Shown here: positions 53,359 through 62,500 of the stretch, piece after piece
Layout of the letters: the number at the start of each line of letters is the position of its first letter
Numbering within the stretch: the first letter of the stretch is position 1
Assembly (NCBI RefSeq): GCF_008064635.1
Contig: NZ_VRYZ01000006.1
Location: 62,001 to 126,000 of the forward strand
Length of the DNA: 64,000 nucleotides
Direction of reading: 5' to 3'
Origin: Parahaliea aestuarii
GTDB lineage: Bacteria > Pseudomonadota > Gammaproteobacteria > Pseudomonadales > Halieaceae
Position numbers and translations under genes: made by a program
The notes under the pieces: generated by a model
Database searches by the model: none
Seen by the model: the letters and a program-made list of their open reading frames with translations, nothing else
What the model was told of the DNA's origin: nothing

Positions 53359-54234
53359 TCAATGTCCCTTTTCTGTTACCGGAGGGTGTTCCACCACCCA
53401 CTGCTCGGCGCGAGTGAACCACCCGCGCAGCTGCTCACCGCGTTTCAGGTTGCGTTTGGACAGGGCGCGCTTGAGTTCCGCCAGCAGTTCCTCATTGACC
53501 ACATTCAGCGGCAGGTCCAGCAGATTCTGGTCGCCCTTCAACAGGTGATTGACCGCCATCCTGGAAAGCTTCCAGTGATCCCTGGCCCAACTCGGCAGCG
53601 GCTCCGGGTCGCGCTCGATACAGCCGTGCTCGTCGGTACAGTGATAGAGGCTCTGCCGATCCAGATGCAAGCGCCTGCAGAGGGAGTCAGTCACGTAGTG
53701 GAAGCGATTCGCATCGTGGCGGGAGGCCGCCATGGCCGGCGGCAATGAAAACCAGCTGCGCAAACCCTCGGTAAGGTAGCGTCGTCCCACTGCGACCATT
53801 TCATCCAGTTCAAACTTGGAGACACCCACAATGGGCAGGTCCAGCCGCCTGGCCAGGCTCTGCAACAGGCGGTACATGGCCTGCTCCTCGCAGTAGCCGG
53901 CGTTGGTGATGTTGGGTAGAGGACTGGGCAGGTCAGAGGGATTGACCCCGGGCCCGCGAATGGGGTGCAGGCGCTCACGCAACCAGGCGGCTCCCATCTC
54001 AATTGACACCCAGTGGGAGCGGAGACTGTTGCTGGTTACGATCGCCACCACCGCCTGTGCCAGCTGCAATTCCTCGCGCAGGGTTTCCATCGAGGCCTCT
54101 CCGACGTTGATGTTCTCAACCGAGGTACAACGGATATCCTCGCCGGACAGACCCAGGCCACATTGCAGCCATTTGTACAGGGGTTCGACCAGTTCCCTGT
54201 CGCTCTCCGAGTGGGATATAAAGATTTTGACCAC
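53359..54234 (-). CDS. TIR domain protein
   Basis: The 291-residue protein starts VVKIFISHSESDRELVEPLYKWL, a TIR beta-A/alpha-A pattern. Then come the BB-loop region and HWVSIEMGAAW with the putative catalytic Glu (about residue 79) of NAD-cleaving TIR domains. The remaining ~150 residues are unassigned and helical (LLQSLARRLDLPIVGVSKFELDEM). GTG at 54234 is chosen for GGGAGGAG 8 nt upstream. Many bacterial TIR proteins consume NAD in anti-phage systems; activity here is inferred. It is divergent from the periplasmic-binding-protein-like gene. Confidence 0.82.
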   Translation of the reverse strand: MVKIFISHSESDRELVEPLYKWLQCGLGLSGEDIRCTSVENINVGEASMETLREELQLAQAVVAIVTSNSLRSHWVSIEMGAAWLRERLHPIRGPGVNPSDLPSPLPNITNAGYCEEQAMYRLLQSLARRLDLPIVGVSKFELDEMVAVGRRYLTEGLRSWFSLPPAMAASRHDANRFHYVTDSLCRRLHLDRQSLYHCTDEHGCIERDPEPLPSWARDHWKLSRMAVNHLLKGDQNLLDLPLNVVNEELLAELKRALSKRNLKRGEQLRGWFTRAEQWVVEHPPVTEKGH

Positions 54235-54336
54235 GCGACGGCTCCTCCCAAGAACCTGTCCGGGCAACGCTCGGCCCCGGCTCCTGATGAAAACAAGTGT
54301 AGATCAAGGCCAGCCGTAGTAAACGCGCCAAGTCGC

Positions 54337-54350
54337 ACTATACTTGCCGG
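54337..54350 (+). promoter_or_regulatory. 14-nt motif at promoter position upstream of the binding-protein-like gene
   Basis: ACTATACTTGCCGG contains a -10-like TATACT 55 nt before the ATG at 54399. The same 14 bases occur on the minus strand at 59369-59382, upstream of the pentapeptide operon. Confidence 0.4.
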
Positions 54351-54398
54351 TAACAGGTGCCTGTACGCCTGCGTGAATCACCCGGGGTTTGTCCCGCC

Positions 54399-55721
54399 AT
54401 GCGCAAGGAAGTCGAACAGCAAGAAGCCTCGGCCGCGGATGCCATCCAGGCGGTATCTGACGCCGGCCTGAAACGCCTGGGACTGCACGACCGCATTGCC
54501 GCCACCCTGCGCATACCCCGCTGGCTGCTGTTTGCCCTGGAAGCTGTCCTGTTGCTGTCCCTCTGCATCTACCTCTGGCTCGCCTCCCGGCCGCTGCCTA
54601 TTGCGGACTCCCCGGTCGCTGTCCTGCTGCCCAGCGAGGACGCGTTCAGCGTGAGGGGCAATATGGAGCGCCAGCGGGAAGGCTTCCTCAAGGCCTGGGA
54701 GGAAAACCGCGTCGAGCCGCGCCTGCGCTACTACCAGTTCCCCCTGCAAAACGGCCGGAAAGACCAGGTGACCCCGCTTCCACCCGACCCGGCCTCCGCG
54801 CCGCCACTGGAAGACCTGAACCAGCTGATGCTGCAATTGCAGGCGTGGTATGACGAAGGGGTCCGGGTATTTATCGTCACTATGAGTGGCAGCGCCCTGA
54901 GCTTGCGCGACCGCTTCAAGCAGTGGGCCGGGGACATGCCGGATGACGAAAAGCCGATTCTGATCGCCACCGTTGCCAGCGCTCCCGACATCGCAGACAG
55001 CAAGCACGGCATCTTTCGCCACTATATCCGCTCGGAGGACGAGTCCTGGATCTTCTCGCGCTATATCGACCAGCGCGCCGGAGACAGGGATTTCGAGGTC
55101 ATCCTGATACAGATCGAGGACGCCTACGGCGACCACGCCAGGCGGACACTGCTGAACAACGGCCTGGCGCTGAAATCCACCGTTGTGATCCCGACCAGGT
55201 TGGAGCGCAGCGACTACCCCGGACAAATCCGGCTGGACTTCACGCCCGATAGCGACAGCTATAAATTTGTCGTTGTGGTGGGATACGGCGATATGATCGA
55301 AACCACGCTGGAAGTACTGCGGCAAATGGAGGAGAGCCACGATGCACAGCACGGCGCACGCCTGATTGAGGAAGTGCTTGTTGTTTCGACCTTTACCGAG
55401 CCCCTGTGGCAACCGACGCGCAGCCTGTTCAACCGTTCCCTCTACAAGCGGGTACGCACCCTGGGCCCGGTGATGGGAGACCGGGGGCGGCGGGGCATTG
55501 GGGTGGTCTACCAGTTTTCCCTGCTGACCCTGGACAAGGCCATCTTCTGTGCGCGGCGCCAGGGCAACGAATGGCGCGGGCTGCAGAAATTCAGCGCCTG
55601 CTGGGAGCGATCCGACAGCTTCTCCAGTTCCACCGCCAGGGACCTGGGCCCCATTATCGAATTACTGGCCAACGGAGACACCCATATTCCCCTGCAGGTG
55701 CTGGAGCCGCACGAGCTCTAG
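54399..55721 (+). CDS. Membrane-anchored periplasmic-binding-protein-like sensor
   Basis: The 440-residue protein has a basic cytoplasmic N-terminus (about 1-40), one TM helix (LLFALEAVLLLSLCIYLWLA) and a large outside domain. That domain resembles a type-I periplasmic-binding/receptor fold (SPVAVLLPSEDAFSVRGNMERQREGFLKAW, VRVFIVTMSGSALSLRDRF, DFEVILIQIEDAYGDHARR). There are no kinase, GGDEF or HAMP modules, so any signal must pass through the short N-terminal part or a partner. A start at 54399 (MRKEVEQQ) is favoured. Function is unknown; ligand sensing is an inference from the fold. Confidence 0.7.
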   Translation: MRKEVEQQEASAADAIQAVSDAGLKRLGLHDRIAATLRIPRWLLFALEAVLLLSLCIYLWLASRPLPIADSPVAVLLPSEDAFSVRGNMERQREGFLKAWEENRVEPRLRYYQFPLQNGRKDQVTPLPPDPASAPPLEDLNQLMLQLQAWYDEGVRVFIVTMSGSALSLRDRFKQWAGDMPDDEKPILIATVASAPDIADSKHGIFRHYIRSEDESWIFSRYIDQRAGDRDFEVILIQIEDAYGDHARRTLLNNGLALKSTVVIPTRLERSDYPGQIRLDFTPDSDSYKFVVVVGYGDMIETTLEVLRQMEESHDAQHGARLIEEVLVVSTFTEPLWQPTRSLFNRSLYKRVRTLGPVMGDRGRRGIGVVYQFSLLTLDKAIFCARRQGNEWRGLQKFSACWERSDSFSSSTARDLGPIIELLANGDTHIPLQVLEPHEL

Positions 55722-55741
55722 CAGGCGATTGCCACACGCGG

Positions 55742-56455
55742 CTAGCCCTCCTTCAAATAGACTGCTGAATCGCTGACGACTACCCCCGCTGCTCGCAGCT
55801 CATCGAGGGTTTTGCCGGCATCACCCGGGTTCAGATTGACCGCGCGGGTGGCGTCGACCAGCACCGTCGCCCCCAGGCCGATGCGCCGGGCGTCGAGGGC
55901 CGTGTACTTCACACAGTAATCCAGGGCCAGGCCAACCACCACGACATCGGTAACGCCCCGCGATATCAGGTAATCCCGCATCCCGGTATCGCCGCGGCGG
56001 TCGTTGTCGAAAAAGCCACTGTAACTGTCCACGCCGGGGTTAAGGCCCTTGCGAAAGACCCGCTCGATACGCTGCTGGTCCAGCGCTGCCGCCAACTGCG
56101 CGCCGCGGCTGTGCTGCACGGCGTGATCCGGCCACAGTACCTGGCGCAAGCCGTTCAGCTCAATCACCTCACCCACCCGGTGGCCGGGATGGGCGCTGGC
56201 GAAGCTGCCGTGGCCCGGCGGATGCCAGTCCTGGGTCGCCACCACCAGGTCGAACTGCGCCTGCAGCGCATTGATTAGGCCGATGATCTCATCCCCCCCG
56301 CTGGTGGCCAGGGCGCCGCCGGGTAGAAAGTCGTACTGCACATCGACAATGATCAGGGCGCTGCGCCCCTCGCGATCCGGCCCCGGGTCGGTGCCGCTGC
56401 AGGCGGCCAGCAGGAACAGGCAGGCCAGCAGGCCGGTGACGAGGTTTCGCTTCAT
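55742..56455 (-). CDS. pncA: Nicotinamidase (isochorismatase family), predicted lipoprotein
   Basis: The 237-residue protein has a lipoprotein-type signal (LLACLFLLAACS) followed by a PncA-like domain. The triad residues appear in LIIVDVQYDF (Asp), VFRKGLNPG (Lys) and GLALDYCVKYTALD (Cys). The metal-binding DWHPPGHGSF motif is intact. It should hydrolyse nicotinamide to nicotinate. PncA is normally cytoplasmic, so an exported lipidated form is odd. ATG at 56455 overlaps the stop of the macro-domain gene (ATGA), linking it to NAD/ADP-ribose chemistry. Confidence 0.85.
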   Translation of the reverse strand: MKRNLVTGLLACLFLLAACSGTDPGPDREGRSALIIVDVQYDFLPGGALATSGGDEIIGLINALQAQFDLVVATQDWHPPGHGSFASAHPGHRVGEVIELNGLRQVLWPDHAVQHSRGAQLAAALDQQRIERVFRKGLNPGVDSYSGFFDNDRRGDTGMRDYLISRGVTDVVVVGLALDYCVKYTALDARRIGLGATVLVDATRAVNLNPGDAGKTLDELRAAGVVVSDSAVYLKEG

Positions 56456-57642
56456 GGCTCGGGTCGCTCCAGGTTGGGAATCGCTGCGACAGCGGCGGTC
56501 AGTGTTTCCAGCATGACGTCGGTGAAAGCGGAAAAACACACCCGCTTGATCGCGGAGGCCGGATTGAGCTCCAGGTAGTCGACGGCCGCCCCGATCTGGC
56601 GGGCAGCGAGATCGGCGAGGTCGCCACCGGCGGTACCGGTGCCCATAATGGCAAACAGCATGGATTCCAGGTGCAACTCGCGAAAGCGGCTGGCGTCGGC
56701 CATCTGCAGGGCGTTGCGCACACAGCGCTCGATGCCGGCAATGGGCCGGTAGCCGAAGCCCAGCTCTCCCTCCACCGAGGCCACATGAAACACCGCTTTG
56801 ACGTTGTTGGTCTGGGCCAGAAGGCCGGGCCCGGTGGGCACCACCGCTGCCTTCTCCACCCGCCCGGCACCGCCCAGCGCCGCCGCCAGTTCCAGCGCCA
56901 CGGTGTCCTTCTCGATATCGCCGGTGATCGACTTGGTCGCGCCGAGGTAGCGAATCAGGCCTGACACCGAGCGCTCGTAGAAGCGCGCCATCTGCATGTT
57001 GGTGTTCTCCGAGTTGACCCAGACATCACAGTGCTTGATGTCGCGCCAGTCTCCCGCCACCAGACAGATTTCTTTCTCCGGCTGCGCGACCAGCCGGTAG
57101 GGATAGATGTGCGTATCCCACAGAAAGCGCGGCTTGCGCTCGCAGATGCTGGGGCCACGCTCGACCCGCAAATCCGGCAGTACATCGTAGACCAGACTGT
57201 CACTGTGCTGCGGCTGGCTGCGGGCATTATTCAGGAAGGCCTGCAGGCGGCGCTGGAATTCACGGCGTTTGTCACCGTCTCCCAGATCGTAGTCGATGCA
57301 GTTGAAGCCCTCGATATTAAAGGGTGACTCCGTTCCCTCGCGCCGGATCAGGACAGTGCCCGAGGGTTTCAGGGCGTGGCGCACACCCAGTTCGTAGAAC
57401 ACATTGGGATTGAGCGTACTGATATCCACCACCGCCAGCGGCGCCTCGGCGATGTGCTTGATCATGGTCGAGTGAATCCAGCCTGCCTCGGAGATTTCAT
57501 CGCAGCGCAGTGCCTCGACTCCCTCCATCTGGGCGATGGCGTCCTTGATCAGGAATTCATACAGATCGTCAAAGGAAAACGCCCGCCCGCTGGCGTCCTC
57601 CTTGATCCCGAAGGGCATGATCACAAAGCAGGTCTGGGTCAT
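56452..57642 (-). CDS. TIR/nucleoside-deoxyribosyltransferase-like plus macro domain fusion
   Basis: The 396-residue protein begins MTQTCFVIMPFG and has a Rossmannoid domain ending with LNPNVFYELGVRHAL (Glu about 84), typical of NDT/TIR-like enzymes. From about residue 195 a macro domain is visible: CDVWVNSENTNMQMARF, AAVVPTGPGLL and AIMGTGTAGGD, the ADP-ribose-binding loops. It likely makes or binds NAD- or nucleoside-derived ligands. It overlaps the nicotinamidase gene by 4 nt. AGGAG lies before ATG 57642; the open frame upstream has no family match. Confidence 0.78.
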   Translation of the reverse strand: MTQTCFVIMPFGIKEDASGRAFSFDDLYEFLIKDAIAQMEGVEALRCDEISEAGWIHSTMIKHIAEAPLAVVDISTLNPNVFYELGVRHALKPSGTVLIRREGTESPFNIEGFNCIDYDLGDGDKRREFQRRLQAFLNNARSQPQHSDSLVYDVLPDLRVERGPSICERKPRFLWDTHIYPYRLVAQPEKEICLVAGDWRDIKHCDVWVNSENTNMQMARFYERSVSGLIRYLGATKSITGDIEKDTVALELAAALGGAGRVEKAAVVPTGPGLLAQTNNVKAVFHVASVEGELGFGYRPIAGIERCVRNALQMADASRFRELHLESMLFAIMGTGTAGGDLADLAARQIGAAVDYLELNPASAIKRVCFSAFTDVMLETLTAAVAAIPNLERPEP

Positions 57643-57658
57643 GGCATCCTCACTCCTG

Positions 57659-58195
57659 TCACTCCCCCGGCGCCGCTGTGGCGCGATAGGTCTCTTCGAA
57701 TTCGCGGCGCGCAATCCGGTAGATTTCATCCAGCGCCGGCCAGGGCGCGGCCAGCATGTCCCCCGCCCGGGCGACCTGCGGCCTGCCCCAGGGCGCAACA
57801 ATGTGGAAACTGGCTCCCACCCCGAGCAGCGCCTGCAAGCCGGGGTCGATTTCCAGCGCCAGAATTTCGCCAAAGGCGTCGTAGAGCGCCCAACCGGCGC
57901 CGGCGTCCTCCACCCGGCGATAGCGAGCGGCGAAGCTCTGCCGCCGCATCAGGTAACGCTCGCCGGCGGCGGTGAGGTTCTGCACCAGCAGGTGATCCTC
58001 GCCGGCCCGATTGCGGGTCTCCTCGCCGTCGGCGGTAACGGTGACCACTTCCTCCCCCGGCCTGGCCGGGCGCGCCCGCACCTGCAGGAACTTGCGGTAG
58101 CGCCGGCCGCGGCTGCGGATTATCGGCAGCACGCTGGCCAGCAGGCGGGCCTGGGGCAGCGGCGGGCAGTCTGGATCGGGGGCGGCATCGGACAC
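57659..58195 (-). CDS. Hypothetical protein, unknown
   Basis: The 178-residue soluble protein starts with GTG six bases after AGGAAAG. It has a basic N-terminal half (RSRGRRYRKFLQVRARPARPGEEV). A C-terminal half contains GAGWALYDAFGEILALEIDPGLQALLG and ends IYRIARREFEETYRA. The central LLVQNLTAAGERYLMRRQSFAARY may be a PGDYG-like ligand fold. I do not recognise it. It lies 16 nt before the macro-fusion gene and 44 nt after the pentapeptide gene, so it is part of the same operon. Confidence 0.65.
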   Translation of the reverse strand: MSDAAPDPDCPPLPQARLLASVLPIIRSRGRRYRKFLQVRARPARPGEEVVTVTADGEETRNRAGEDHLLVQNLTAAGERYLMRRQSFAARYRRVEDAGAGWALYDAFGEILALEIDPGLQALLGVGASFHIVAPWGRPQVARAGDMLAAPWPALDEIYRIARREFEETYRATAAPGE

Positions 58196-58239
58196 GGTCG
58201 CTTTCCTGGCGGGCCGGAGGCAGTTGTTAAAAGGCTAGC

Positions 58240-59331
58240 TCAGGGGCGCGACCTTGTCGTGTCGCGGTTTGCGTCCGCGCTGCCATAGCGCCGCGCCAGT
58301 CGCGCTATGCGCTCCGCGTGGAGCCGTTCGACAGCAGGCAACTGGGCGCCAAGGGCCGTCAGCAACTGCGCATCGTCGGCCTCGATGGCGATCACCCCGG
58401 TCTGGTCTTCGAGGTCGGGAAACATGGCGTAGGGATCGCCAAAAGCGAGCAGGGGCTTTTTGATCTGCGCCAGGATGGACTGCAACTCGGCTGGCACGCT
58501 ACCTCCGGAAAGATCGACCACCACGAATTTTGACAGGCCGGCCATGGTTACCACGGTTTCCGTCAGGCTCAGGTTGTCGGGGCGGGCGAAGTCGAAAATC
58601 ATCGCCATGTAGCCCTGCTTTTGAAACCAGTCGCGGACAAGATAGAGCCGCTCCAGCCCGCCATTCTGGAAGCGCCCCAGCAGGAGCACACCGCGGTCAT
58701 TGAGAATGTTGAGGGTGTCGCGCATCTTGCGATGGTTGCTCAGGTAGTACACGAACTGGGCCAGTTCGATGTCATCGACCATCAGGGGAATAGTGCCGCC
58801 GGCAATCAGCTCCGTATAAAGTTCGTAGGTTTTCTCGATCACCAGGCGGGACTGCTCGGTTTGCTCGGCCACTTCCATGTCCCAGGCCGCGATACCGTAA
58901 ACCACCGTTTCGACAATGCGCTCGACCCGGAAATTGGCGCCCACCAGATTGACCCGGTTGAGATTGCAGTTCACAAAGCTGGCCCCTTCAAAGCAGGCCC
59001 CGGTAAAAATCGTCTTGTTAAAGCGGGTGTCGCGAAATTCTGCACCGCTGAAGTCGGCACGGGAGAAATCCCCCTCTTCGAAATGGGCGCCGACAAAGCG
59101 GGTATTGCGCAGCTGCAACCCCTCCGCAAAAGCGTTGTAGATAGATACGCCGGACAGGTCCATGCCGCTGAAGTCGACACGGTTGCGACCCTTGATTTGC
59201 AGACCACCCGGCCCGGGGCAGTCGTACCAGCTCGGGGCGGAGAAGCTCAGCCGGCCCGGATGCTGTTGCCGCCAGGTATTCCAGCTGGCAGCGCCCTGCA
59301 TCAGCATTGTCGTTGCCACTGCCTCGGACAT
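58240..59331 (-). CDS. Pentapeptide-repeat protein with C-terminal TIR-like Rossmannoid domain
   Basis: The 363-residue product has tandem pentapeptide repeats at about residues 50-130, of A(D/N)LxX form (for example FSRADFSGAEFRDTRF and CNLNRVNLVGANF). A helical linker follows. A C-terminal alpha/beta domain comes next (RGVLLLGRFQNGGLERLYLVRDWFQ, MIFDFARPDNLSLTETVV, FVVVDLSGGSVPAELQSIL). This pattern is like predicted TIR-like nucleotide-processing domains linked to repeats. ATG at 59331 has GGGAGG upstream. It is first in the four-gene minus-strand operon and divergent from the CHAT gene. Confidence 0.72.
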   Translation of the reverse strand: MSEAVATTMLMQGAASWNTWRQQHPGRLSFSAPSWYDCPGPGGLQIKGRNRVDFSGMDLSGVSIYNAFAEGLQLRNTRFVGAHFEEGDFSRADFSGAEFRDTRFNKTIFTGACFEGASFVNCNLNRVNLVGANFRVERIVETVVYGIAAWDMEVAEQTEQSRLVIEKTYELYTELIAGGTIPLMVDDIELAQFVYYLSNHRKMRDTLNILNDRGVLLLGRFQNGGLERLYLVRDWFQKQGYMAMIFDFARPDNLSLTETVVTMAGLSKFVVVDLSGGSVPAELQSILAQIKKPLLAFGDPYAMFPDLEDQTGVIAIEADDAQLLTALGAQLPAVERLHAERIARLARRYGSADANRDTTRSRP

Positions 59332-59558
59332 GGGTAAGCCTCCCTCGATTCGACCCCTAAGCCAGCCTCCGGCAAGTATAGTCCCTCGCTGCAGTGGCCC
59401 TGCACGCCACGCGCTGCGCCTGCTGGCGCGCCGGGCGGTTCGACAGATACCAGACCCTGGCCTATGTTGATGGCAGACAGCCCGCTTCACAGGGACGTCG
59501 CGCGACACTGGCAAGTCCCGGCCAGCCGGACGGGTGAATGCCGGGGAGAGTCAGGCTC
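59332..59558. promoter_or_regulatory. Divergent promoter region of the CHAT locus
   Basis: This 227-bp region separates the pentapeptide operon (minus) from the CHAT gene (plus). It contains ACTATACTTGCCGG on the minus strand (59369-59382), identical to the motif at 54337-54350, with TATACT placed about 45 nt before the 59331 start. No credible -35 was found at 17 nt. No ORF with protein features is present. Confidence 0.45.
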
Positions 59559-62500
59559 ATGAGCGATACCTATGTTATTCGTGGGCGCCGGGAACAGGCG
59601 GTCGCCGCCCTGCCCGACGTTGGACCGCAGTTGCAACTGCGCCGCAGGGCGCTACTGTCGACCGGGCTGGATCGCGACGACAAGGCCGACCTGTACACGG
59701 CGGCGGCAGACGACGTGGTCTGCCTGCACCTGCATAGCGGCGACCAGTTGTGGATGCGGGCCGACGATCTGGTCCGGGAACTCGGCCGCAAGCACGTCGA
59801 CCGCGATGGCGGCGCGGCATGGGAAATCAACCCCCACCCGCCCGCCGGCGCCGAACGGGGGCTGGTCGGTATCGGCATCCGGGTACTCGAATTTTTCGGT
59901 GTCGACCTCAAAGCCACGTCGGCGGCGCGACTGGCGCGGCTGCTGGAGGACCGAAGCCTTGCGCTCATCGACGGCGAAAACAGCCTGTGCCAACTGTCGC
60001 TGGCAGGCGAACTGGCGCTAGACCCGATCCCGCATTTTCCTGCCGCCACCGCGGAGGGGCCGGTTCTGCTGTTCCTGCACGGCACCGGGTCCAGCACCGG
60101 GGGCAGTTTCGCCAGCCTCTGGGAGGACGGGGGCAGCGATGCCCGCCAGCGTCTGCAGGGGCTCTACCAGGACCGGGTGTTTGCCTGGGAACACCGCAGC
60201 CTTACCCAGAGCCCGATCCAGAACGCACTGGAACTGGTGCGCCTGCTGCCGGCGCAAACACAGTTGCATCTAGTGAGCCACTCCCGCGGCGGGCTGGTCG
60301 GCGAACTGCTGTGTCTGGGCCAGTGTGAGAATCCGCTGCAGGCCTTCCACAACGAGCGCCTGACGGCCCTGTTCAAGGGCGATCACACCATCGCCACCCA
60401 GCTGGGCCTGGGGCCGCTGAACGACGCCGAACTGCAACAGCGCGACGACAGCTACGCCAGCGATCGGGCCATGCTGGGGGAATTGCTGGAATTGCTCGAA
60501 GAGAAGGCGATCACCGTCGCCCGCTTCGCCCGCGTGGCTTGCCCGGCCCGCGGCACTACCCTTGCCTCGGGCCGTCTCGACCGCTGGCTTTCGCTGCTGC
60601 GGCTGATTCCCGGCCCCCCCCTGATCGGCGATTTCACCGACTTCCTGCTCGCGGTGGTGAAGGAGCGTACCGACCCACGCACCCTGCCGGGGCTGGAAGC
60701 GATGATGCCCGGCTCCGCCCTGACCGCCTTCCTGGCCATGCCGGAGTTGCGCTCCGGAGCCGATCTCTCGGTCATCGCCGGCGACACCGAGGGCAGCGGC
60801 CTGCTGCACCGGCTCGGCGTGTGGATCAGCGACTGGTTCTACGCCGGTGATCACGACCTGGTGGTCAACACCCCCTCCATGCTCGGCGGCCTGGCGCGAA
60901 CACCCGGCCAGGCGCGTTTTCGCTGCGACAGGGGTTCCGGGGTCAACCACTTCAGCTACTTCGACAACGGCCGCTCGCTGCGCTGGCTGGTGGACGCCCT
61001 GCTGCGTGGCGAGGGGGACAGCGCAGGCTTCCAGCCGCTGCAGGCTGAGCAGCGCCTCGCCGCCATCGCGCGCGACGCAAGCGACGGCGACCAGCGCCCG
61101 GCCTGGCGCATCGCGATGGAACGCAGCCGGGTGGCAGCCTCCGGACGGCCACTGGCGGTGGTCATACCGGGCATTCTGGGCAGCGAGTTGAAGGTCGGCG
61201 GCGACCTGGTGTGGCTGAACTACCTGCGCCTGCTGGGCGGTGCCATAAAGCAGTTGCGGATGAGTGCCAGGGAGGTCAGCGCCGGCGATGTGCTCGGCGA
61301 TTTTTACGGCCCGCTGATCGAAGCGCTGGCGGTGCGCTGCCGGGTAGAGGTATTTCCCTATGACTGGCGGCGCTCGGTCCGGGCGGCGGCCGCAGCGCTG
61401 ACGACCGAACTGGACGGCTGGCTCACCCGCGCCGAGCGCGAGCAACAGCCGGTATACCTGGTGGCCCATTCCATGGGCGGACTGGTGGTGCGGGCCATGC
61501 TCTCGGACGGCGCTGCCGGGGCCCAGCTGTGGCGCCGCATCATGGCCCTCCCAGGCAGTCGCCTGCTGATGCTGGGGACACCCAATCGCGGCTCCCACGA
61601 GGCACTGCGCTGGCTGAGCGGTTTCAACCCCACCCAGGCCCGCCTGGCGCTACTGGACCTGACCCAGGACGTGGACGACATCGTCGACTTCGCCGCTACC
61701 CTGCCGGGCCTGCTGGAACTGCTGCCGCGGGAGCAGGCGGGGCGCGATTTCTTTGACAGCGGCACCTACGACAGGATTCGCGACGTACTGGAAGCGGACT
61801 GGAAAGTGCCCCGGCAGTCCCTGCTGGACGACGCCGACGCCACCTGGCGGCAGCTCGAGAGCACCCGCCTCAGCCCCCAGCACACGCTCTACCTCGCCGG
61901 TTGCCAGCCGCAGACGGTGATGGACTACCGCCTGCAAGATGCGCCGGTGGGCGGCAAACGCGGCGGGCGGGTGAGCGAGCGCATACGCTTCCTCGGCGTG
62001 GCGGAGGGCGACGGCACCGTCACCTGGGCCTCCGGGCGACTGCCGGACGTGCCCTTCTGGTACGCCCCCGACACCGCCCACGACGACCTCTGCCGGCAGC
62101 CCCACCTGCTACCCGCCATTCTCGACCTGCTAACCCGGGGCGGCACCGAACGCCTGTCCCGCAATCCACCTGTCGCAGCGCGGGATGAGAGCGCCAGCGG
62201 TGAGCCCTTCCCGCTGCGCGAACCGCCACCGGCGGACCAGATCCCGGGCCCGGGAGACCTCCACCAGCTGGGCTTTGGCCCCGGTCGCCGCAGCGGCGGC
62301 GGCGCGGCGGCCGCAGCGGCAAAAGCGCTGACCGTCAGGGTGGTTCACGGCGACCTCGCCTACGTCAATCACACCGTCGTTGTCGGCCACTACCTGGACG
62401 ACACCATGGTCAATGCCGAGGCCGAACTCGATCGCCGCATGGGCGGACGCCTGTCCCAGCGCCTCAATCTGGGGCTCTACCCCGGTGCGCCAGGCAGCCA

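Noticed and set aside
60270-61598. Minus-strand 442-codon frame opposite the CHAT gene
   Set aside because: The plus-strand frame is continuous over 4.4 kb with two hydrolase elbows and a CHAT dyad; the reverse frame is a GC-driven shadow.
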